A DNA stretch of 64,000 bases. It comes from Proteobacteria bacterium DTSAM18 (lineage in GTDB: Bacteria; Myxococcota_A; UBA796; GCA-2862545). The stretch is from positions 107,045 through 171,044 of the forward strand of contig JARACJ010000013.1 of NCBI GenBank assembly GCA_028767165.1. The letters run 5' to 3'. The notes under the pieces were generated by a model. That model saw nothing but the letters and a program-made list of their open reading frames with translations, was not told the DNA's origin and made no database searches. This document shows positions 48,216 through 61,093 of this stretch, piece after piece (within the stretch, counting starts at the first letter, position 1; every line of letters begins with the position of its first letter). The translations under genes were made by a program, and so were the position numbers.

Positions 48216-48694
48216 AGCCACTTCTCCGGCCTCCGTGACGAACGGGGCGCTCGAGGATGGAGATCACCGAGGCCATGGCGTGCACGGCACGCCATGGCCT
48301 CTCTGCGTTCGCGGTCCACCAGCTGCCGGCGACGGGCGTCGTCCCCGCCTGTGTCAAGTCCTGGGAACGCAGGCTGGAGAGACGCCTTTTCATGCTCTGG
48401 CCTGGGGAATGCCCCTACCTGACCCCCTACCGGGGGCCGACCCGTCGGAGTGACCGGTTGATACCAATGAAAGACGGCTTCACGGGATGGGTCTCACGGC
48501 GGGACCCTGAAGCTGTTTTGAGGAACCTGATGTCCTGCTTCCTCGTGTACCGGCTTGTCCTTGTCATGTGATGTCTGTAATTTTCAGCCTCCCCAGCGGT
48601 CTACGCAGGGGGGTCGATGGAGCTCGCGTGCGATCCGAGCCTTGCCTGGGGGCTGGGGAGTGAACCCCACCCTGCGATGGCAATGGGAAGTTCC
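48216..48694. other. Leader of Cys-rich lipoprotein 4
   Basis: 479 bases without a gene, with an AT-richer segment near 48530-48590. A TTGTCC near 48556 and TGTAAT near 48577 lie about 15 bases apart, a weak promoter candidate. The 15-bp terminator hairpin of the previous gene is at 48269-48301. The TGG/GGA-rich stretch at 48610-48690 holds several alternative starts. Confidence 0.45.
48269..48301 (+). terminator. Terminator after Cys-rich lipoprotein 3
   Basis: 15-bp perfect stem gaggccatggcgtgc / gcacgccatggcctc with a three-base loop (acg), followed by tctgcgttcg. The stem carries ccatgg, a core also found after the fourth lipoprotein gene and after rpsA. Confidence 0.75.
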
Positions 48695-51913
<3,219 letters not shown>

Positions 51914-51979
51914 GGTGACGACGACACATCACCTCACGAGGAAGGGCTCCTCCGTCTGAGGCGGAGGGCCCGACCGCCC

Positions 51980-52009
51980 GGGGCCATGGTGCGACAGCGC
52001 CATGGCCCC
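51980..52009 (+). terminator. Terminator after Cys-rich lipoprotein 4
   Basis: 13-base arms ggggccatggtgc / gcgccatggcccc, pairing with one G-T, four-base loop (gaca), followed by tcttcgtcgt. Located 67 bases after the stop. Confidence 0.7.
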
Positions 52010-52173
52010 TCTTCGTCGTGAGGGGGGGGGGGCAGGCACCGGAGATGTCCAGCACCCGTCATCTTCCTCCCGGTCAGCGCTTCCCCGGGGGCCATGGGGC
52101 CCGCCCCGGATCCGACAGGCGACGGGCATGGCCCGGTACGACCACCGGGCCCCGGGCAAGGGGAAGAGCCGTC

Positions 52174-54636
52174 ATGACGAAGACGAGCGGGGCGCGAGCG
52201 CCCTGGAGGCGATGGTTGTGGGTGTGGGTGGCTGCCGGCCTCACTGCATCCTGTCAGGGACCACAGGAAGGCGTGCTGCAGGTGGAGGGCGTGGACGCCT
52301 CCGGGCCCTCCGACTCCGGCGCGGACGCGAGCCCGGCCACCGGCGACGACACGTCCCCGGTGCCGGACGTGGGCATCAACAGCCCCGTCCCGAACGACTC
52401 CGGCGTGTGCGCGGACATGGACTCGGATACCGTCTGCGATGACGTGGACAATTGTCCCATGGTCATGAACCCGATGCAGATGGACGGCGACGGCGACGGC
52501 GTGGGCGACGCATGTGACAACTGTCCCGATGAGCCGAACCCCGGTCAGGAGGATGACGACGCCGACACCGTCGGCAACGTGTGCGACTTCTGTACCGGTG
52601 GCGACGACACGCTGGATGCCGATGACGACGGGGTCGCGGACGACTGCGATCAGTGCCCTGGATTCGACGACCTGATCGACCCGGACCAGGACGAGTTGGC
52701 GACCGGCTGCGACAACTGCCCCGTCGACGTGAACCCTGGGCAGGGCGACGAGGATGAAGACGGTGTCGGCGATGCCTGCGACAACTGTGCCCTCACGCCG
52801 AATCCGGATCAGCTGGACGGTGACGGTGACGGTGCGGGGGATCTCTGCGACAACTGTCCCGGCTTCCCAAACCAGCTCCAGGATGACCGCGACGGCGACG
52901 GGGCGGGAGACGCCTGCGACAAGTGCTCCCTCGATCCCTCCAAGGTGGTGCCAGGCATCTGCGGCTGCGGCGTCTCCGACGCCGATGGCGACGGCGACGG
53001 CACCGCGGACTGCGAAGATGACTGCCCTTCGGACATGGACAAGGTGGCGCCCGGCCTCTGTGGGTGTGGCGTCTCCGACGCCGACAGCGACGGCGATGGC
53101 GCGCCGGACTGCGATGACCTCTGTCCAGACGACCCGGCCAAGATCGAGCCCGGCGCCTGCGGGTGCGGCATCCCGGACACGGACTCCGACGGCGATGGCG
53201 TGCCGGACTGCAACGACCAGTGTCCCTACGACGCGGTGAAGACTTCGCCGGGTGTGTGCGGCTGTGGCGTCTCCGACACGGACTCCGACGGCGATGGCGT
53301 GCCGGACTGCAACGACCAGTGTCCCCAGGACATCGGCAAGACGGTGCCCGGCGAGTGCGGCTGCGGCACCCCCGACACGGACTCCGACGGCGATGGCGTG
53401 CCGGACTGCAATGACCAGTGTCCCCAGGACATCGGGAAGACGGTGCCCGGCGAGTGCGGATGCGGCATCCCCGACACGGACACCGACGGGGATGGCACCC
53501 CGGACTGCCTCGACGCCTGCCCGAATGATCTGTCCAAGGTGAACCCCGGCCTCTGCGGATGCGGCTTCTCCGATGTCGACAGCGACAGCGACGGCACGCC
53601 GGACTGCAACGACTTCTGCGACCTGGATCCCCTGAAGACGAAGCCCGGCGTGTGCGGCTGCGGCGTTCTCGACACCGACAGCGACGGTGACCGCACCCCC
53701 GACTGCGTGGACGGTTGTCCCAACGATGCGAAGAAGGTGGAGCCTGGGGTCTGCGGATGCGGTGTCCTGGACGTCGACAGCGATGGCGACGGCACACCGG
53801 ATTGCGTCGACCAGTGCCCCGGCTACGACGACAACCTCGACACCGACGGCGACGGCGTGCCTGACGGCTGCGATCCCTGCCCGGTCGACAACCCCGACGA
53901 CTCCGACGGTGACGGCGTCTGCGACAGCCAGGACATCTGCCCGGGCGGTGACGACAACGTCGACGGTGACGGCGACGGCACGCCCGACTACTGCGACGTC
54001 TGCCCGCTGGACGACCCGGCCGACCTGTGGCTCCCCGCCTGTGACGACAGCGGCCACGAGGTCCAGGTGGTGGCGTCCGGCCCCGAGACCCGCCACGGCG
54101 TCGACGGCACCTACGTCACCTACGAGATCTGCTCACCCGATGCCGGCACCTGCAGCGACGAGATGAAGGGTGGGGGCTACCGCAGCTGCCTCGACGACGA
54201 CGACTGCAAGCAGCACCGGGAGGGCTCCTGCGACCGCGACTGCGCCGTGAGGGACTTCTACGGGCTGTCCAACTACCAGGTGGGCATCCCCGAGCTCGGC
54301 GACAGCTGCCTCGAGTCCGACACCCTTGTGGAGGGTTCCTGCTCCGTGGGCACGTTCGCCCTGGGCGACGGTTCCTGCAGCGTGAAGGGCAAGGCGTCGC
54401 AGGCCATCGTGGCCAAGTGCGATCTGGTGGAGCTGTACCCCGGCCAGTGCCTGCAGATGACCGTCTGGATCGGCTCGGAGGACGTGTACCTGTCCGAGAC
54501 CGACGTGACCGCCAAGGCCGGCAACGACTGCGAGACCAGCGACTTCCCCGGCCTGTCCTGTGAGGCGTGTCCCTCCGAGGCCCCCGCCGCTCCCACGGGC
54601 GGACCCTCCGGGGCGAAGGGAGGCAGGAAGAAGTAG
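52174..54636 (+). CDS. Cys-rich family lipoprotein 5 with TSP3-like repeats
   Basis: 820 residues. A Trp-rich hydrophobic stretch ends in lipobox LTASC (Cys27). Standard TSP3 repeats (DGDGVGDACDNCPD type) fill about 75-300. From about 300 to 600 lies another, about 33-residue unit with PGxCGCG, D.DSDGD and PDC.DQCP, present in about eight copies (some nearly identical, such as TVPGECGCG). The family Cys-rich module is single and C-terminal (623-802), with YEICSPDAGTC, YRSCLDDDDC and LSNYQVGIPELGDSC. The tail ends GAKGGRKK. ATG at 52174 has GGGGAAGAG upstream. Ends the cluster before rpsA. Confidence 0.83.
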   Translation: MTKTSGARAPWRRWLWVWVAAGLTASCQGPQEGVLQVEGVDASGPSDSGADASPATGDDTSPVPDVGINSPVPNDSGVCADMDSDTVCDDVDNCPMVMNPMQMDGDGDGVGDACDNCPDEPNPGQEDDDADTVGNVCDFCTGGDDTLDADDDGVADDCDQCPGFDDLIDPDQDELATGCDNCPVDVNPGQGDEDEDGVGDACDNCALTPNPDQLDGDGDGAGDLCDNCPGFPNQLQDDRDGDGAGDACDKCSLDPSKVVPGICGCGVSDADGDGDGTADCEDDCPSDMDKVAPGLCGCGVSDADSDGDGAPDCDDLCPDDPAKIEPGACGCGIPDTDSDGDGVPDCNDQCPYDAVKTSPGVCGCGVSDTDSDGDGVPDCNDQCPQDIGKTVPGECGCGTPDTDSDGDGVPDCNDQCPQDIGKTVPGECGCGIPDTDTDGDGTPDCLDACPNDLSKVNPGLCGCGFSDVDSDSDGTPDCNDFCDLDPLKTKPGVCGCGVLDTDSDGDRTPDCVDGCPNDAKKVEPGVCGCGVLDVDSDGDGTPDCVDQCPGYDDNLDTDGDGVPDGCDPCPVDNPDDSDGDGVCDSQDICPGGDDNVDGDGDGTPDYCDVCPLDDPADLWLPACDDSGHEVQVVASGPETRHGVDGTYVTYEICSPDAGTCSDEMKGGGYRSCLDDDDCKQHREGSCDRDCAVRDFYGLSNYQVGIPELGDSCLESDTLVEGSCSVGTFALGDGSCSVKGKASQAIVAKCDLVELYPGQCLQMTVWIGSEDVYLSETDVTAKAGNDCETSDFPGLSCEACPSEAPAAPTGGPSGAKGGRKK

Positions 54637-55051
54637 CGTCGGGCCCTGCCCGCCCCCGTCCCAAGGCGAGCGGGCAGGGGACCGGGCCCCCCTGCGGAAC
54701 ATGACGTATCCGCAGGGGGGCCACCTGTTGTCAGGCTGCCTCCTGGGGTACGAGGAGGTGACCTCCGGCAGGGGAACCTCCACCTGGGGTTGCCCTCCAT
54801 CCCGCAAGCGGTTAGCCGACCTTGCCTTTCGGGCCCCTCGCGCCCGGAACATCGTTTTCTCCCGCCTCCTCCCCACCGTGGAGGGGCCCACGGAGACCCG
54901 ATGTGGAGGCCTCCGGAATGATCCGGAATGCCTCCAGACCCCCTGGATGTCGGCCAGATGGGCCGGCTCCGCGGAAACGAAGTGCGTCCGCGGCAGGGTT
55001 CCTTCTTCCCTCGCGCTTCATCGTTCGGCACAGCCGAACAGGAAAAAGATC
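54637..55051. other. rpsA leader region
   Basis: 415 bases without a gene before the TTG start of rpsA. A 13-bp hairpin lies at 54685-54722. A cctccgg/ggaatgatcc-containing stretch near 54906-54945 has short inverted repeats. rpsA leaders in other bacteria are used for autoregulation by S1; a long leader here would suit that, but no specific site can be shown. Confidence 0.45.
54685..54722. terminator. Hairpin between Cys-rich lipoprotein 5 and rpsA
   Basis: 13-bp perfect stem ggcccccctgcgg / ccgcaggggggcc with a 12-base loop (aacatgacgtat), 48 bases after the lipoprotein stop. Probable terminator of the cluster, without a T-run. Confidence 0.65.
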
Positions 55052-56797
55052 TTGAGCAACGACAACATTCTCGACATCAACCTGACCGATCTCTCCGACG
55101 ATCAGTTCGCCAACTTCTACGGCGACTTCATGGACACCCGTGGCGTTCGCGAGAACACCGTGGTCCAGGGCACCGTGACCGACATCCTCAAGGAGTGGGT
55201 CGTGGTGGACATCAACTACAAGGCCGAGGGCTACGTTCCCAAGGCTGAGTTCACCGGCGCCGACGGCGAGCTGGAAGTGGCAGTCGGCGACACCGTCGAT
55301 GTCTACCTCGGCACCATGAAGGAGAACGCCGCAGCCCTGATCCTGTCCAAGGAGAAGGCCGACCTCATGAAGGCCTGGGACGAGATCTCCAAGGCTGTCG
55401 AGGCCGACGAGGTCGTCAGCGGCACCGTGGTCGCACGCGTCAAGGGCGGTCTGTCCGTCAACATCGGCGTCAAGGCCTTCCTCCCCGGCTCCCAGGTTGA
55501 TCTGCGTCCCGTCAAGAACCTCGACAAGTACATTGGCGAGGAGCTGCAGTTCAAGATCATCAAGTTCAACAAGCGTCGCGGAAACATCGTGCTGTCCCGC
55601 CGCGTCCTGCTCGAGCAGGAGCGGGCCGCCAAGCGCGCCGAGACCCTCAAGCGCCTGCAGGAAGGCGTCATCCTCACCGGCGTCGTCAAGAACATCACCG
55701 ACTACGGTGCGTTCATCGACCTCGGCGGCATCGACGGCCTGCTGCACATCACCGACATGTCCTACGGCCGCCTGTCCCACCCCTCCGAGATGTTCGAAGT
55801 GGGTCAGTCCCTGGAAGTCAAGGTCCTCAAGTTCGACCGTGAGTCCCAGCGCGTCTCCCTCGGCTACAAGCAGATCCGCCCTGATCCCTGGGAGGAGGCC
55901 GAGTACAAGTACCCCGTGGGTGCCATCGTTCGCGGCAAGGTCGTGTCCATCACCGACTACGGCGCATTCGTGGAGCTCGAGGACGGCATCGAGGGTCTGG
56001 TCCACATCTCCGAGATGACCTGGAACAAGCGCATCAAGCACCCCTCCAAGCTGGTCGAGGTGGGCGATGTGATCGAGGCCAAGGTCCTCGGCATGGACGC
56101 CGACAACCGCCGGATCTCCCTGGGCATGAAGCAGCTCGAGGCCAACCCCTGGGATGTGGTCGAGCAGCAGTACCCCGTGGGTGCCATCATCCGCGGCAAG
56201 ATCCGCAACATCACCGACTTCGGCATCTTCGTGGGCATCGAAGAGGGCATCGACGGCCTGGTGCACATCTCCGACCTCTCCTGGGGTCAGCGCATCAAGC
56301 ACCCCTCCGAGCGCTACAAGAAGGGCGATGAGGTCGAGGCACGCGTGCTCGCCATCGACAAGGAGGCCGAGCGCTTCTCCCTGGGCATCAAGCAGCTCAC
56401 CGAGGATCCCTGGTACTCCGTGCAGGGCCGCTACTACCTCGGTCAGGTCATCGAGGGCCCCGTGGTCCACGTCACCGACTTCGGCATCTTCGTCGAGATC
56501 GAGGACGGCGTCGAGGGCCTCGTGCACTTCTCCGAGCTCTCCTACGAGGGCGACGACTGGGCCGAGCAGTACCCCGTCGCGAAGAAGGTCAACTGCGAGA
56601 TCACCCACATCGACGCACACGACCGCCGCATCTCCCTGTCCGAGCGCATGGCTTCCGAGCGTGGCGAGGCAGGCGGCGAGCCCTACCCGGCTCCCCAGGC
56701 CTCTGACTCCTCCGGTTCCTTCGGCGACGTCATGGGCAGCCTCGGCGCCGCCTTCAAGGCTGCCGGCGGCAAGGACGAGGACGAGGGCGACGAGTGA
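55052..56797 (+). CDS. rpsA: 30S ribosomal protein S1
   Basis: 581 residues with six S1 (OB-fold) repeats: two divergent N-terminal ones that bind the ribosome (about 30-105 and 115-190) and four RNA-binding repeats with the pattern ITDYGAFIDL...GLVHISEMTW (from about 205, 290, 377 and 464). It holds mRNA on the 30S subunit. Acidic tail GKDEDEGDE. Start is TTG at 55052 with a weak aggaaaaag upstream; the neighbouring upstream codons are not S1-like. Usual neighbours aroA-cmk lie 11 kb upstream, the gap being filled with lipoprotein genes. A UUCG-loop terminator follows. Confidence 0.95.
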   Translation: MSNDNILDINLTDLSDDQFANFYGDFMDTRGVRENTVVQGTVTDILKEWVVVDINYKAEGYVPKAEFTGADGELEVAVGDTVDVYLGTMKENAAALILSKEKADLMKAWDEISKAVEADEVVSGTVVARVKGGLSVNIGVKAFLPGSQVDLRPVKNLDKYIGEELQFKIIKFNKRRGNIVLSRRVLLEQERAAKRAETLKRLQEGVILTGVVKNITDYGAFIDLGGIDGLLHITDMSYGRLSHPSEMFEVGQSLEVKVLKFDRESQRVSLGYKQIRPDPWEEAEYKYPVGAIVRGKVVSITDYGAFVELEDGIEGLVHISEMTWNKRIKHPSKLVEVGDVIEAKVLGMDADNRRISLGMKQLEANPWDVVEQQYPVGAIIRGKIRNITDFGIFVGIEEGIDGLVHISDLSWGQRIKHPSERYKKGDEVEARVLAIDKEAERFSLGIKQLTEDPWYSVQGRYYLGQVIEGPVVHVTDFGIFVEIEDGVEGLVHFSELSYEGDDWAEQYPVAKKVNCEITHIDAHDRRISLSERMASERGEAGGEPYPAPQASDSSGSFGDVMGSLGAAFKAAGGKDEDEGDE

Positions 56798-56821
56798 TCG
56801 TCTCCTGACTCCCTGAGTCGC

Positions 56822-56855
56822 AAGGGCGTCCATGGCTTCGGCCATGGGCGCCCTT
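56822..56855 (+). terminator. rpsA terminator with a UUCG tetraloop
   Basis: 15-base arms aagggcgtccatggc / gccatgggcgccctt (one G-T pair) closed by ttcg in the stable C(UUCG)G arrangement, followed by cgtgcgtcttgg. Located 25 bases after the rpsA stop. Confidence 0.8.
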
Positions 56856-56935
56856 CGTGCGTCTTGGGGCGGGTGCCCATCCGGGCACGAACGCCCGAAT
56901 CGGGGTAGGGTGGGCCCAAGGATGTGGAGGCAGTC

Positions 56936-57232
56936 ATGCGTGTGCTCGGTTGGACCCTCGTGCTGGTGGGCGTGGCCCTCTTGGCTGGTGCGATCGGCCT
57001 GTGGTGGGCCCAGAACGCACACCAGACCGCACAGATGCAGTTCGACCTGGGTTCCGGCGTGGGGGCCGCCTGGCATATGCAGCAGGCCCAGCCGGTGCCG
57101 CTGCTGATGATCGGCAGCTTCCTGGCCGGCCTGCTGTTGGCCGGGCTGCCCCTCATGCTGCGGGTCGGCGCCCTCAAGCGCCGTGTCCGCCGCCTCGAGG
57201 CGATGCACGCCATGTCCCGTGAGATCACCTGA
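56936..57232 (+). CDS. Small membrane protein, LapA-like
   Basis: 98 residues with two hydrophobic segments (about 5-24 and 51-75) and a basic C-terminal helix (LKRRVRRLEAM). The topology and length match the lipopolysaccharide assembly protein A domain (DUF1049) group. The first segment contains LVLVGVALLAGAIG. ATG at 56936 has GGAGG 5 bases upstream; a GTG at 56924 is the alternative. It ends 10 bases before the rsmB-like gene and is probably co-transcribed with it. Confidence 0.65.
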   Translation: MRVLGWTLVLVGVALLAGAIGLWWAQNAHQTAQMQFDLGSGVGAAWHMQQAQPVPLLMIGSFLAGLLLAGLPLMLRVGALKRRVRRLEAMHAMSREIT

Positions 57233-57242
57233 GAGGTCATTC

Positions 57243-58505
57243 GTGAAGCGCAACGCACCCACGTCGGGCGACACCGTGAATCCGGCGCGCCTGGCGGCCG
57301 CCCGTGCCCTGATGGCGGTGGCCGACGGCGCCCATGCCGAAGAGGCCCTCGCGGCCCTGCTCCCCGAGGAAGCCCGCGATCGTGGGCTCGCCTGGCGCCT
57401 GGTCTTCGGCGTCCTGCGTCACCGGGCGTCCATCGATGCCTCCCTGCAGCGCTGCCTGCGTCAGCCGCTGGCCTCCCTCGACCAGCAGGTGCAGGCCATC
57501 CTGCGCGTGGGGGCCTTCGAGAAGCTGCACGGCGACGCCAAGGCCTATGCGGTGGTCAACGAGGCCGTCGGTGCCACCCGCGCGATGGGGGTCGGCCGGG
57601 CGTCGGGCCTGGTCAACGCCGTGCTGCGGCGGGTCCGGATTCCCGACGATCTCGCCCGCCACGAGCGGCTCGAGCATCCCTCCTGGCTCGTGGAGCGGTG
57701 GGACGACCGCTACGGCGAGGAGGCCACCACCCGCTGGTGCGAGAACAACGGCAAGGTGCCGCCCATCAGCCTGGTAGCCAAGGACGCCCCCGCCCTCGCC
57801 GCCCGGCTGGCGGAGGAGGGCATCGAGACCGAGCCGGTGGTGATGCCCGAGGGCGAGCTGCAGGGTCTGCTGCGCCTGAAGGGCGGGGCAGGACGCGTGG
57901 AGCAGCTCCCCGGTTTCGACGAGGGGGCCTTCTGGGTCCAGGACGTCGCCAGTGTCTACACCGCCGATCTGGTCCCCGATGATGCCCAGACCGTCCTCGA
58001 CGCCTGCGCGGCGCCCGGCGGCAAGACCTTCCGTCTGCTCGGCCGGGGCAAGACCGTCACCGCCGTCGACCTGAAGAAGAGGCGCCTCGCCCGCATGGAG
58101 GGCAGCCTGGAGCGGCTCGGCTTCGAGGCCACGCTCCGTCGCCACGACTGGCGCAAGGGGCCGCTGCCGGAGCTCGGCGAGGTCGACGCCGTGCTCGTCG
58201 ACGCCCCCTGTACCGGGCTCGGCACCATCCGCCGCCGGCCCGAGATCCGCTGGCGCAGGTCGCCGCTGGATCCCCTGAAGATCCACGAGCTGCAGGTGCA
58301 GGTCATCACGAACGCGAGCAAGCACGTCCGCCCGGGCGGTAGTCTCGTGTACATCGTGTGCAGTCCAGAGCCCGAGGAGGGCCCGGGCGTGATCGAGGAC
58401 TTCCTGAAGGACCACCCGGACTTCCGGGTCGACGTGTGGCGCAACACGGCGCCGCCCAGCCAGGACGAGGACGCATTCCAGGCCGTGAGGTTGCTGCGCG
58501 CATGA
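57243..58505 (+). CDS. rsmB: 16S rRNA m5C methyltransferase RsmB-like
   Basis: 420 residues. The N-terminal NusB-like helical domain (about 10-140) has RHRASIDASLQRCL and YAVVNEAV motifs. The SAM-dependent domain has DACAAPGGKTFRL (motif I), DAPCTGLGTIRRRPEIRW with the PC catalytic-release Cys, and IVCSPEPEEGPG where relatives read TCS and this protein has VCS. GTG at 57243 with GAGAGG at 6 bases. Stop overlaps the mutS start (ATGA). Whether it is exactly RsmB (C967) cannot be proved without comparison; the NusB domain supports it. Confidence 0.88.
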   Translation: MKRNAPTSGDTVNPARLAAARALMAVADGAHAEEALAALLPEEARDRGLAWRLVFGVLRHRASIDASLQRCLRQPLASLDQQVQAILRVGAFEKLHGDAKAYAVVNEAVGATRAMGVGRASGLVNAVLRRVRIPDDLARHERLEHPSWLVERWDDRYGEEATTRWCENNGKVPPISLVAKDAPALAARLAEEGIETEPVVMPEGELQGLLRLKGGAGRVEQLPGFDEGAFWVQDVASVYTADLVPDDAQTVLDACAAPGGKTFRLLGRGKTVTAVDLKKRRLARMEGSLERLGFEATLRRHDWRKGPLPELGEVDAVLVDAPCTGLGTIRRRPEIRWRRSPLDPLKIHELQVQVITNASKHVRPGGSLVYIVCSPEPEEGPGVIEDFLKDHPDFRVDVWRNTAPPSQDEDAFQAVRLLRA

Positions 58506-61093
58506 GCACCCCGATGTTCCAACAGTACGCCGAGCTCAAGGCGGCTCATCCAGATGCCATCCTGTTCTTCCGGATGGGCGACTTCTACGAGACCTTCTAC
58601 GAAGACGCGAAGATCTGCCACAAGGTCCTCGAGGTCACGCTGACCGCCCGGCACGGCAGTGGCGAGTCCATCCCCATGGCCGGCGTGCCCCACCATGCGG
58701 CCGACGGCTACATCCGCGGGCTCACCGAGGCCGGCTACCGGGTGGCCATCGCCGAGCAGATGGAGCCGCCCACCAAGGGCAAGAAGCTCGTCCGCCGCGA
58801 GATCGTCCGGGTCGTCACCCCTGGCGTCGTGCTCGATCCCACCTCCCTCGCCGCCGCGGAGCCCAACTGGCTCGCCGCCGTGGTCAAGGGCCGTCGCAAG
58901 CAGTGGGGCGTCGCGCTCCTCGATGCCTCCACCGGTGCCCTGCGCCTGTGCAACCTGCCGGGTGTCGAGCAGGTGCTCGTCGAGCTCGGCCGGGTGGAGC
59001 CCAAGGAGATCATCCTGTCCTCCGGCGCCGGTCGCGACGAAGCGCTGCTCGCGTGGGTGGAGGCCTCCGCCGTCACGCTGTCCGAGGCCGACCGCGACGC
59101 GTTCCGGGCCGACGAGGCCGTCCGCGAGCTGTGCGAGCTGCTCGGCACCACCACGCTGGCTGGCTTCTCCGTGGCCCACGACGAGCCGGCGGTGGCCGCT
59201 GCCGGCGCCGCCGTCCGCTACGCCCAGGACTCCATGGGCCGCAAGCTCAGCAACGTGCACGGTCTGCAGGTCATCCGGCCCGGTCGCTTCCTGGGCATGA
59301 ACGAGGCGGCCCGGCGCAACCTCGAGCTGTTCCGCACCCTGCGGGGAGGCACCCGCAAGGGCTCGCTGCTGGATCTGCTGGATCACTGCGAGACGGCGAT
59401 GGGCAGCCGCCTGCTCAAGGACTGGATCAGCAGCCCGCTGGTGGATCTGGCCCCCATCGAGGCCCGCCAGCAGGCGATCGGCGCCCTGATCGCCGCCGTC
59501 GACGAGCGCGCGGGCCTTCGCGAGGCCCTGGCCCAGGTGGCCGACATGGAGCGCCTGTCCGCTCGTGTGGCCCAGGGAACGGCCCATGCCCGGGATCTGG
59601 GGCTGCTGCGGCGGTCGCTGCTGTCACTGCCGGAGGCCATGGCGCCCCTGCGTGCGCTGAAGGGCCTCGGTCCGCTGGTGCCCACGGATCTGATGGACGA
59701 TCTCGCCGCGCACCTGGCCGCCTGGCTGGTCGACGACCTGCCCATGACCATCACCGACGGCGGCATGATCCGTCGCGGGGTCGACGACGAGCTGGACGAC
59801 GTGATCATGGCGGCCACCGAGGGCCGCTCGTGGCTGACCCAGCTCGAGACCCGCGAGCGGGAGGCCACGGGCATCACCAGCCTCAAGGTCCGCTCCAACA
59901 AGGTGTTCGGCTACTACATCGAGGTCACCCGGGCCCACCTGCACAAGGTGCCGAGCCGCTACCACCGCAAGCAGACCCTGAGCAACGGCGAGCGCTACAT
60001 CACGCCGGAGCTCAAGGAGCTGGAGGAGAAGGTCCTCGGGGCCGACGAGAAGCGCAAGCGCCTCGAGTACGGCCTGTTCCTGCAGCTACGGGATGCCGTG
60101 CAGGAGTCCAGCGCCCGCATCGCCGATCTGGCCCACAAGCTCGCCCGCCTCGACGTGCTGGCCTCGCTTGCCGAGGTGGCGGAGCTGCACCGCTGGACCG
60201 CCCCCGAGGTGGGGGAGCACGCCGAGCTGGTCCTCACGGGGTCGCGTCACCCGGTGGTCGAGGCGAGCCTGGCGGGTGAGCCCTTCGTGCCGAACGATGT
60301 CCAACTCGATGCGGAGTCCCGTCAGCTGATCCTGATCACGGGCCCCAACATGTCCGGCAAGTCCACGCTGATGCGGCAGGTGGCCCTCATCGTGCTCATG
60401 GCCCAGATGGGGGCCTACGTGCCGGCGGATCGTGCCGTCGTGGGCCTGTGCGATCAGATCTTCACCCGCGTCGGTGCGTCCGATGATCTGGCCCGGGGCC
60501 AGTCCACCTTCATGGTGGAGATGGCCGAGACGGCGGCGATCCTGCACCACGCCACCGAGCGGTCGCTGGTCATCCTCGACGAGATCGGCCGCGGCACCAG
60601 CACCTACGACGGCCTGTCCATCGCCTGGGCCGTGGCCGAGGATCTGGTCGACCGGGTGGGGGCCCGCACCCTGTTCGCCACGCACTACCACGAGCTGTGC
60701 GAGCTGGCCGATACACGGGGCAAGGTGATCAACCAGTCCGTGGCGGTCAACGAGTCCGGCGAGCAGATCACCTTCCTGCGCAAGCTGCAGGATGGCGGTG
60801 CATCCCGCTCCTACGGCATCCAGTGCGGTCGCCTGGCGGGCCTGCCCCGGCCCGTGGTCAAGCGGGCCCAGTCGATGCTCAAGCACTTCGAGAAGCACGC
60901 GCCCCGCAACGAGCGGCACCAGCTGAGCCTGTTCGGGGCCGCCATGGTGCCCGAGACGGAGGCGGCCCAGCCGGACGAGGCCCACCACGAGGCGCCGGAT
61001 GCGCTCCGGGAGCGGCTCGCGGATGTGGATCCGGACGTGCTCACCCCCCGGCAGGCCCTCGACGTGCTGTACGAGCTGCGGGGTCTCGCCTGA
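58502..61093 (+). CDS. mutS: DNA mismatch repair protein MutS
   Basis: 863 residues, normal for MutS. MGDFYETF (25-32) is the F-x-E mismatch-reading motif, near the N-terminus as in E. coli. Walker A GPNMSGKST lies near 614, and DEIGRGTSTYDGLSIAWAV is the Walker B/signature stretch. The C-terminus has the FATHYHEL block and a helix-turn-helix dimer region. It recognises mispairs and recruits MutL (at 32.3 kb). ATG overlaps the rsmB stop and its own stop overlaps the recombinase start by one base (TGATG). Confidence 0.97.
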   Translation: MSTPMFQQYAELKAAHPDAILFFRMGDFYETFYEDAKICHKVLEVTLTARHGSGESIPMAGVPHHAADGYIRGLTEAGYRVAIAEQMEPPTKGKKLVRREIVRVVTPGVVLDPTSLAAAEPNWLAAVVKGRRKQWGVALLDASTGALRLCNLPGVEQVLVELGRVEPKEIILSSGAGRDEALLAWVEASAVTLSEADRDAFRADEAVRELCELLGTTTLAGFSVAHDEPAVAAAGAAVRYAQDSMGRKLSNVHGLQVIRPGRFLGMNEAARRNLELFRTLRGGTRKGSLLDLLDHCETAMGSRLLKDWISSPLVDLAPIEARQQAIGALIAAVDERAGLREALAQVADMERLSARVAQGTAHARDLGLLRRSLLSLPEAMAPLRALKGLGPLVPTDLMDDLAAHLAAWLVDDLPMTITDGGMIRRGVDDELDDVIMAATEGRSWLTQLETREREATGITSLKVRSNKVFGYYIEVTRAHLHKVPSRYHRKQTLSNGERYITPELKELEEKVLGADEKRKRLEYGLFLQLRDAVQESSARIADLAHKLARLDVLASLAEVAELHRWTAPEVGEHAELVLTGSRHPVVEASLAGEPFVPNDVQLDAESRQLILITGPNMSGKSTLMRQVALIVLMAQMGAYVPADRAVVGLCDQIFTRVGASDDLARGQSTFMVEMAETAAILHHATERSLVILDEIGRGTSTYDGLSIAWAVAEDLVDRVGARTLFATHYHELCELADTRGKVINQSVAVNESGEQITFLRKLQDGGASRSYGIQCGRLAGLPRPVVKRAQSMLKHFEKHAPRNERHQLSLFGAAMVPETEAAQPDEAHHEAPDALRERLADVDPDVLTPRQALDVLYELRGLA

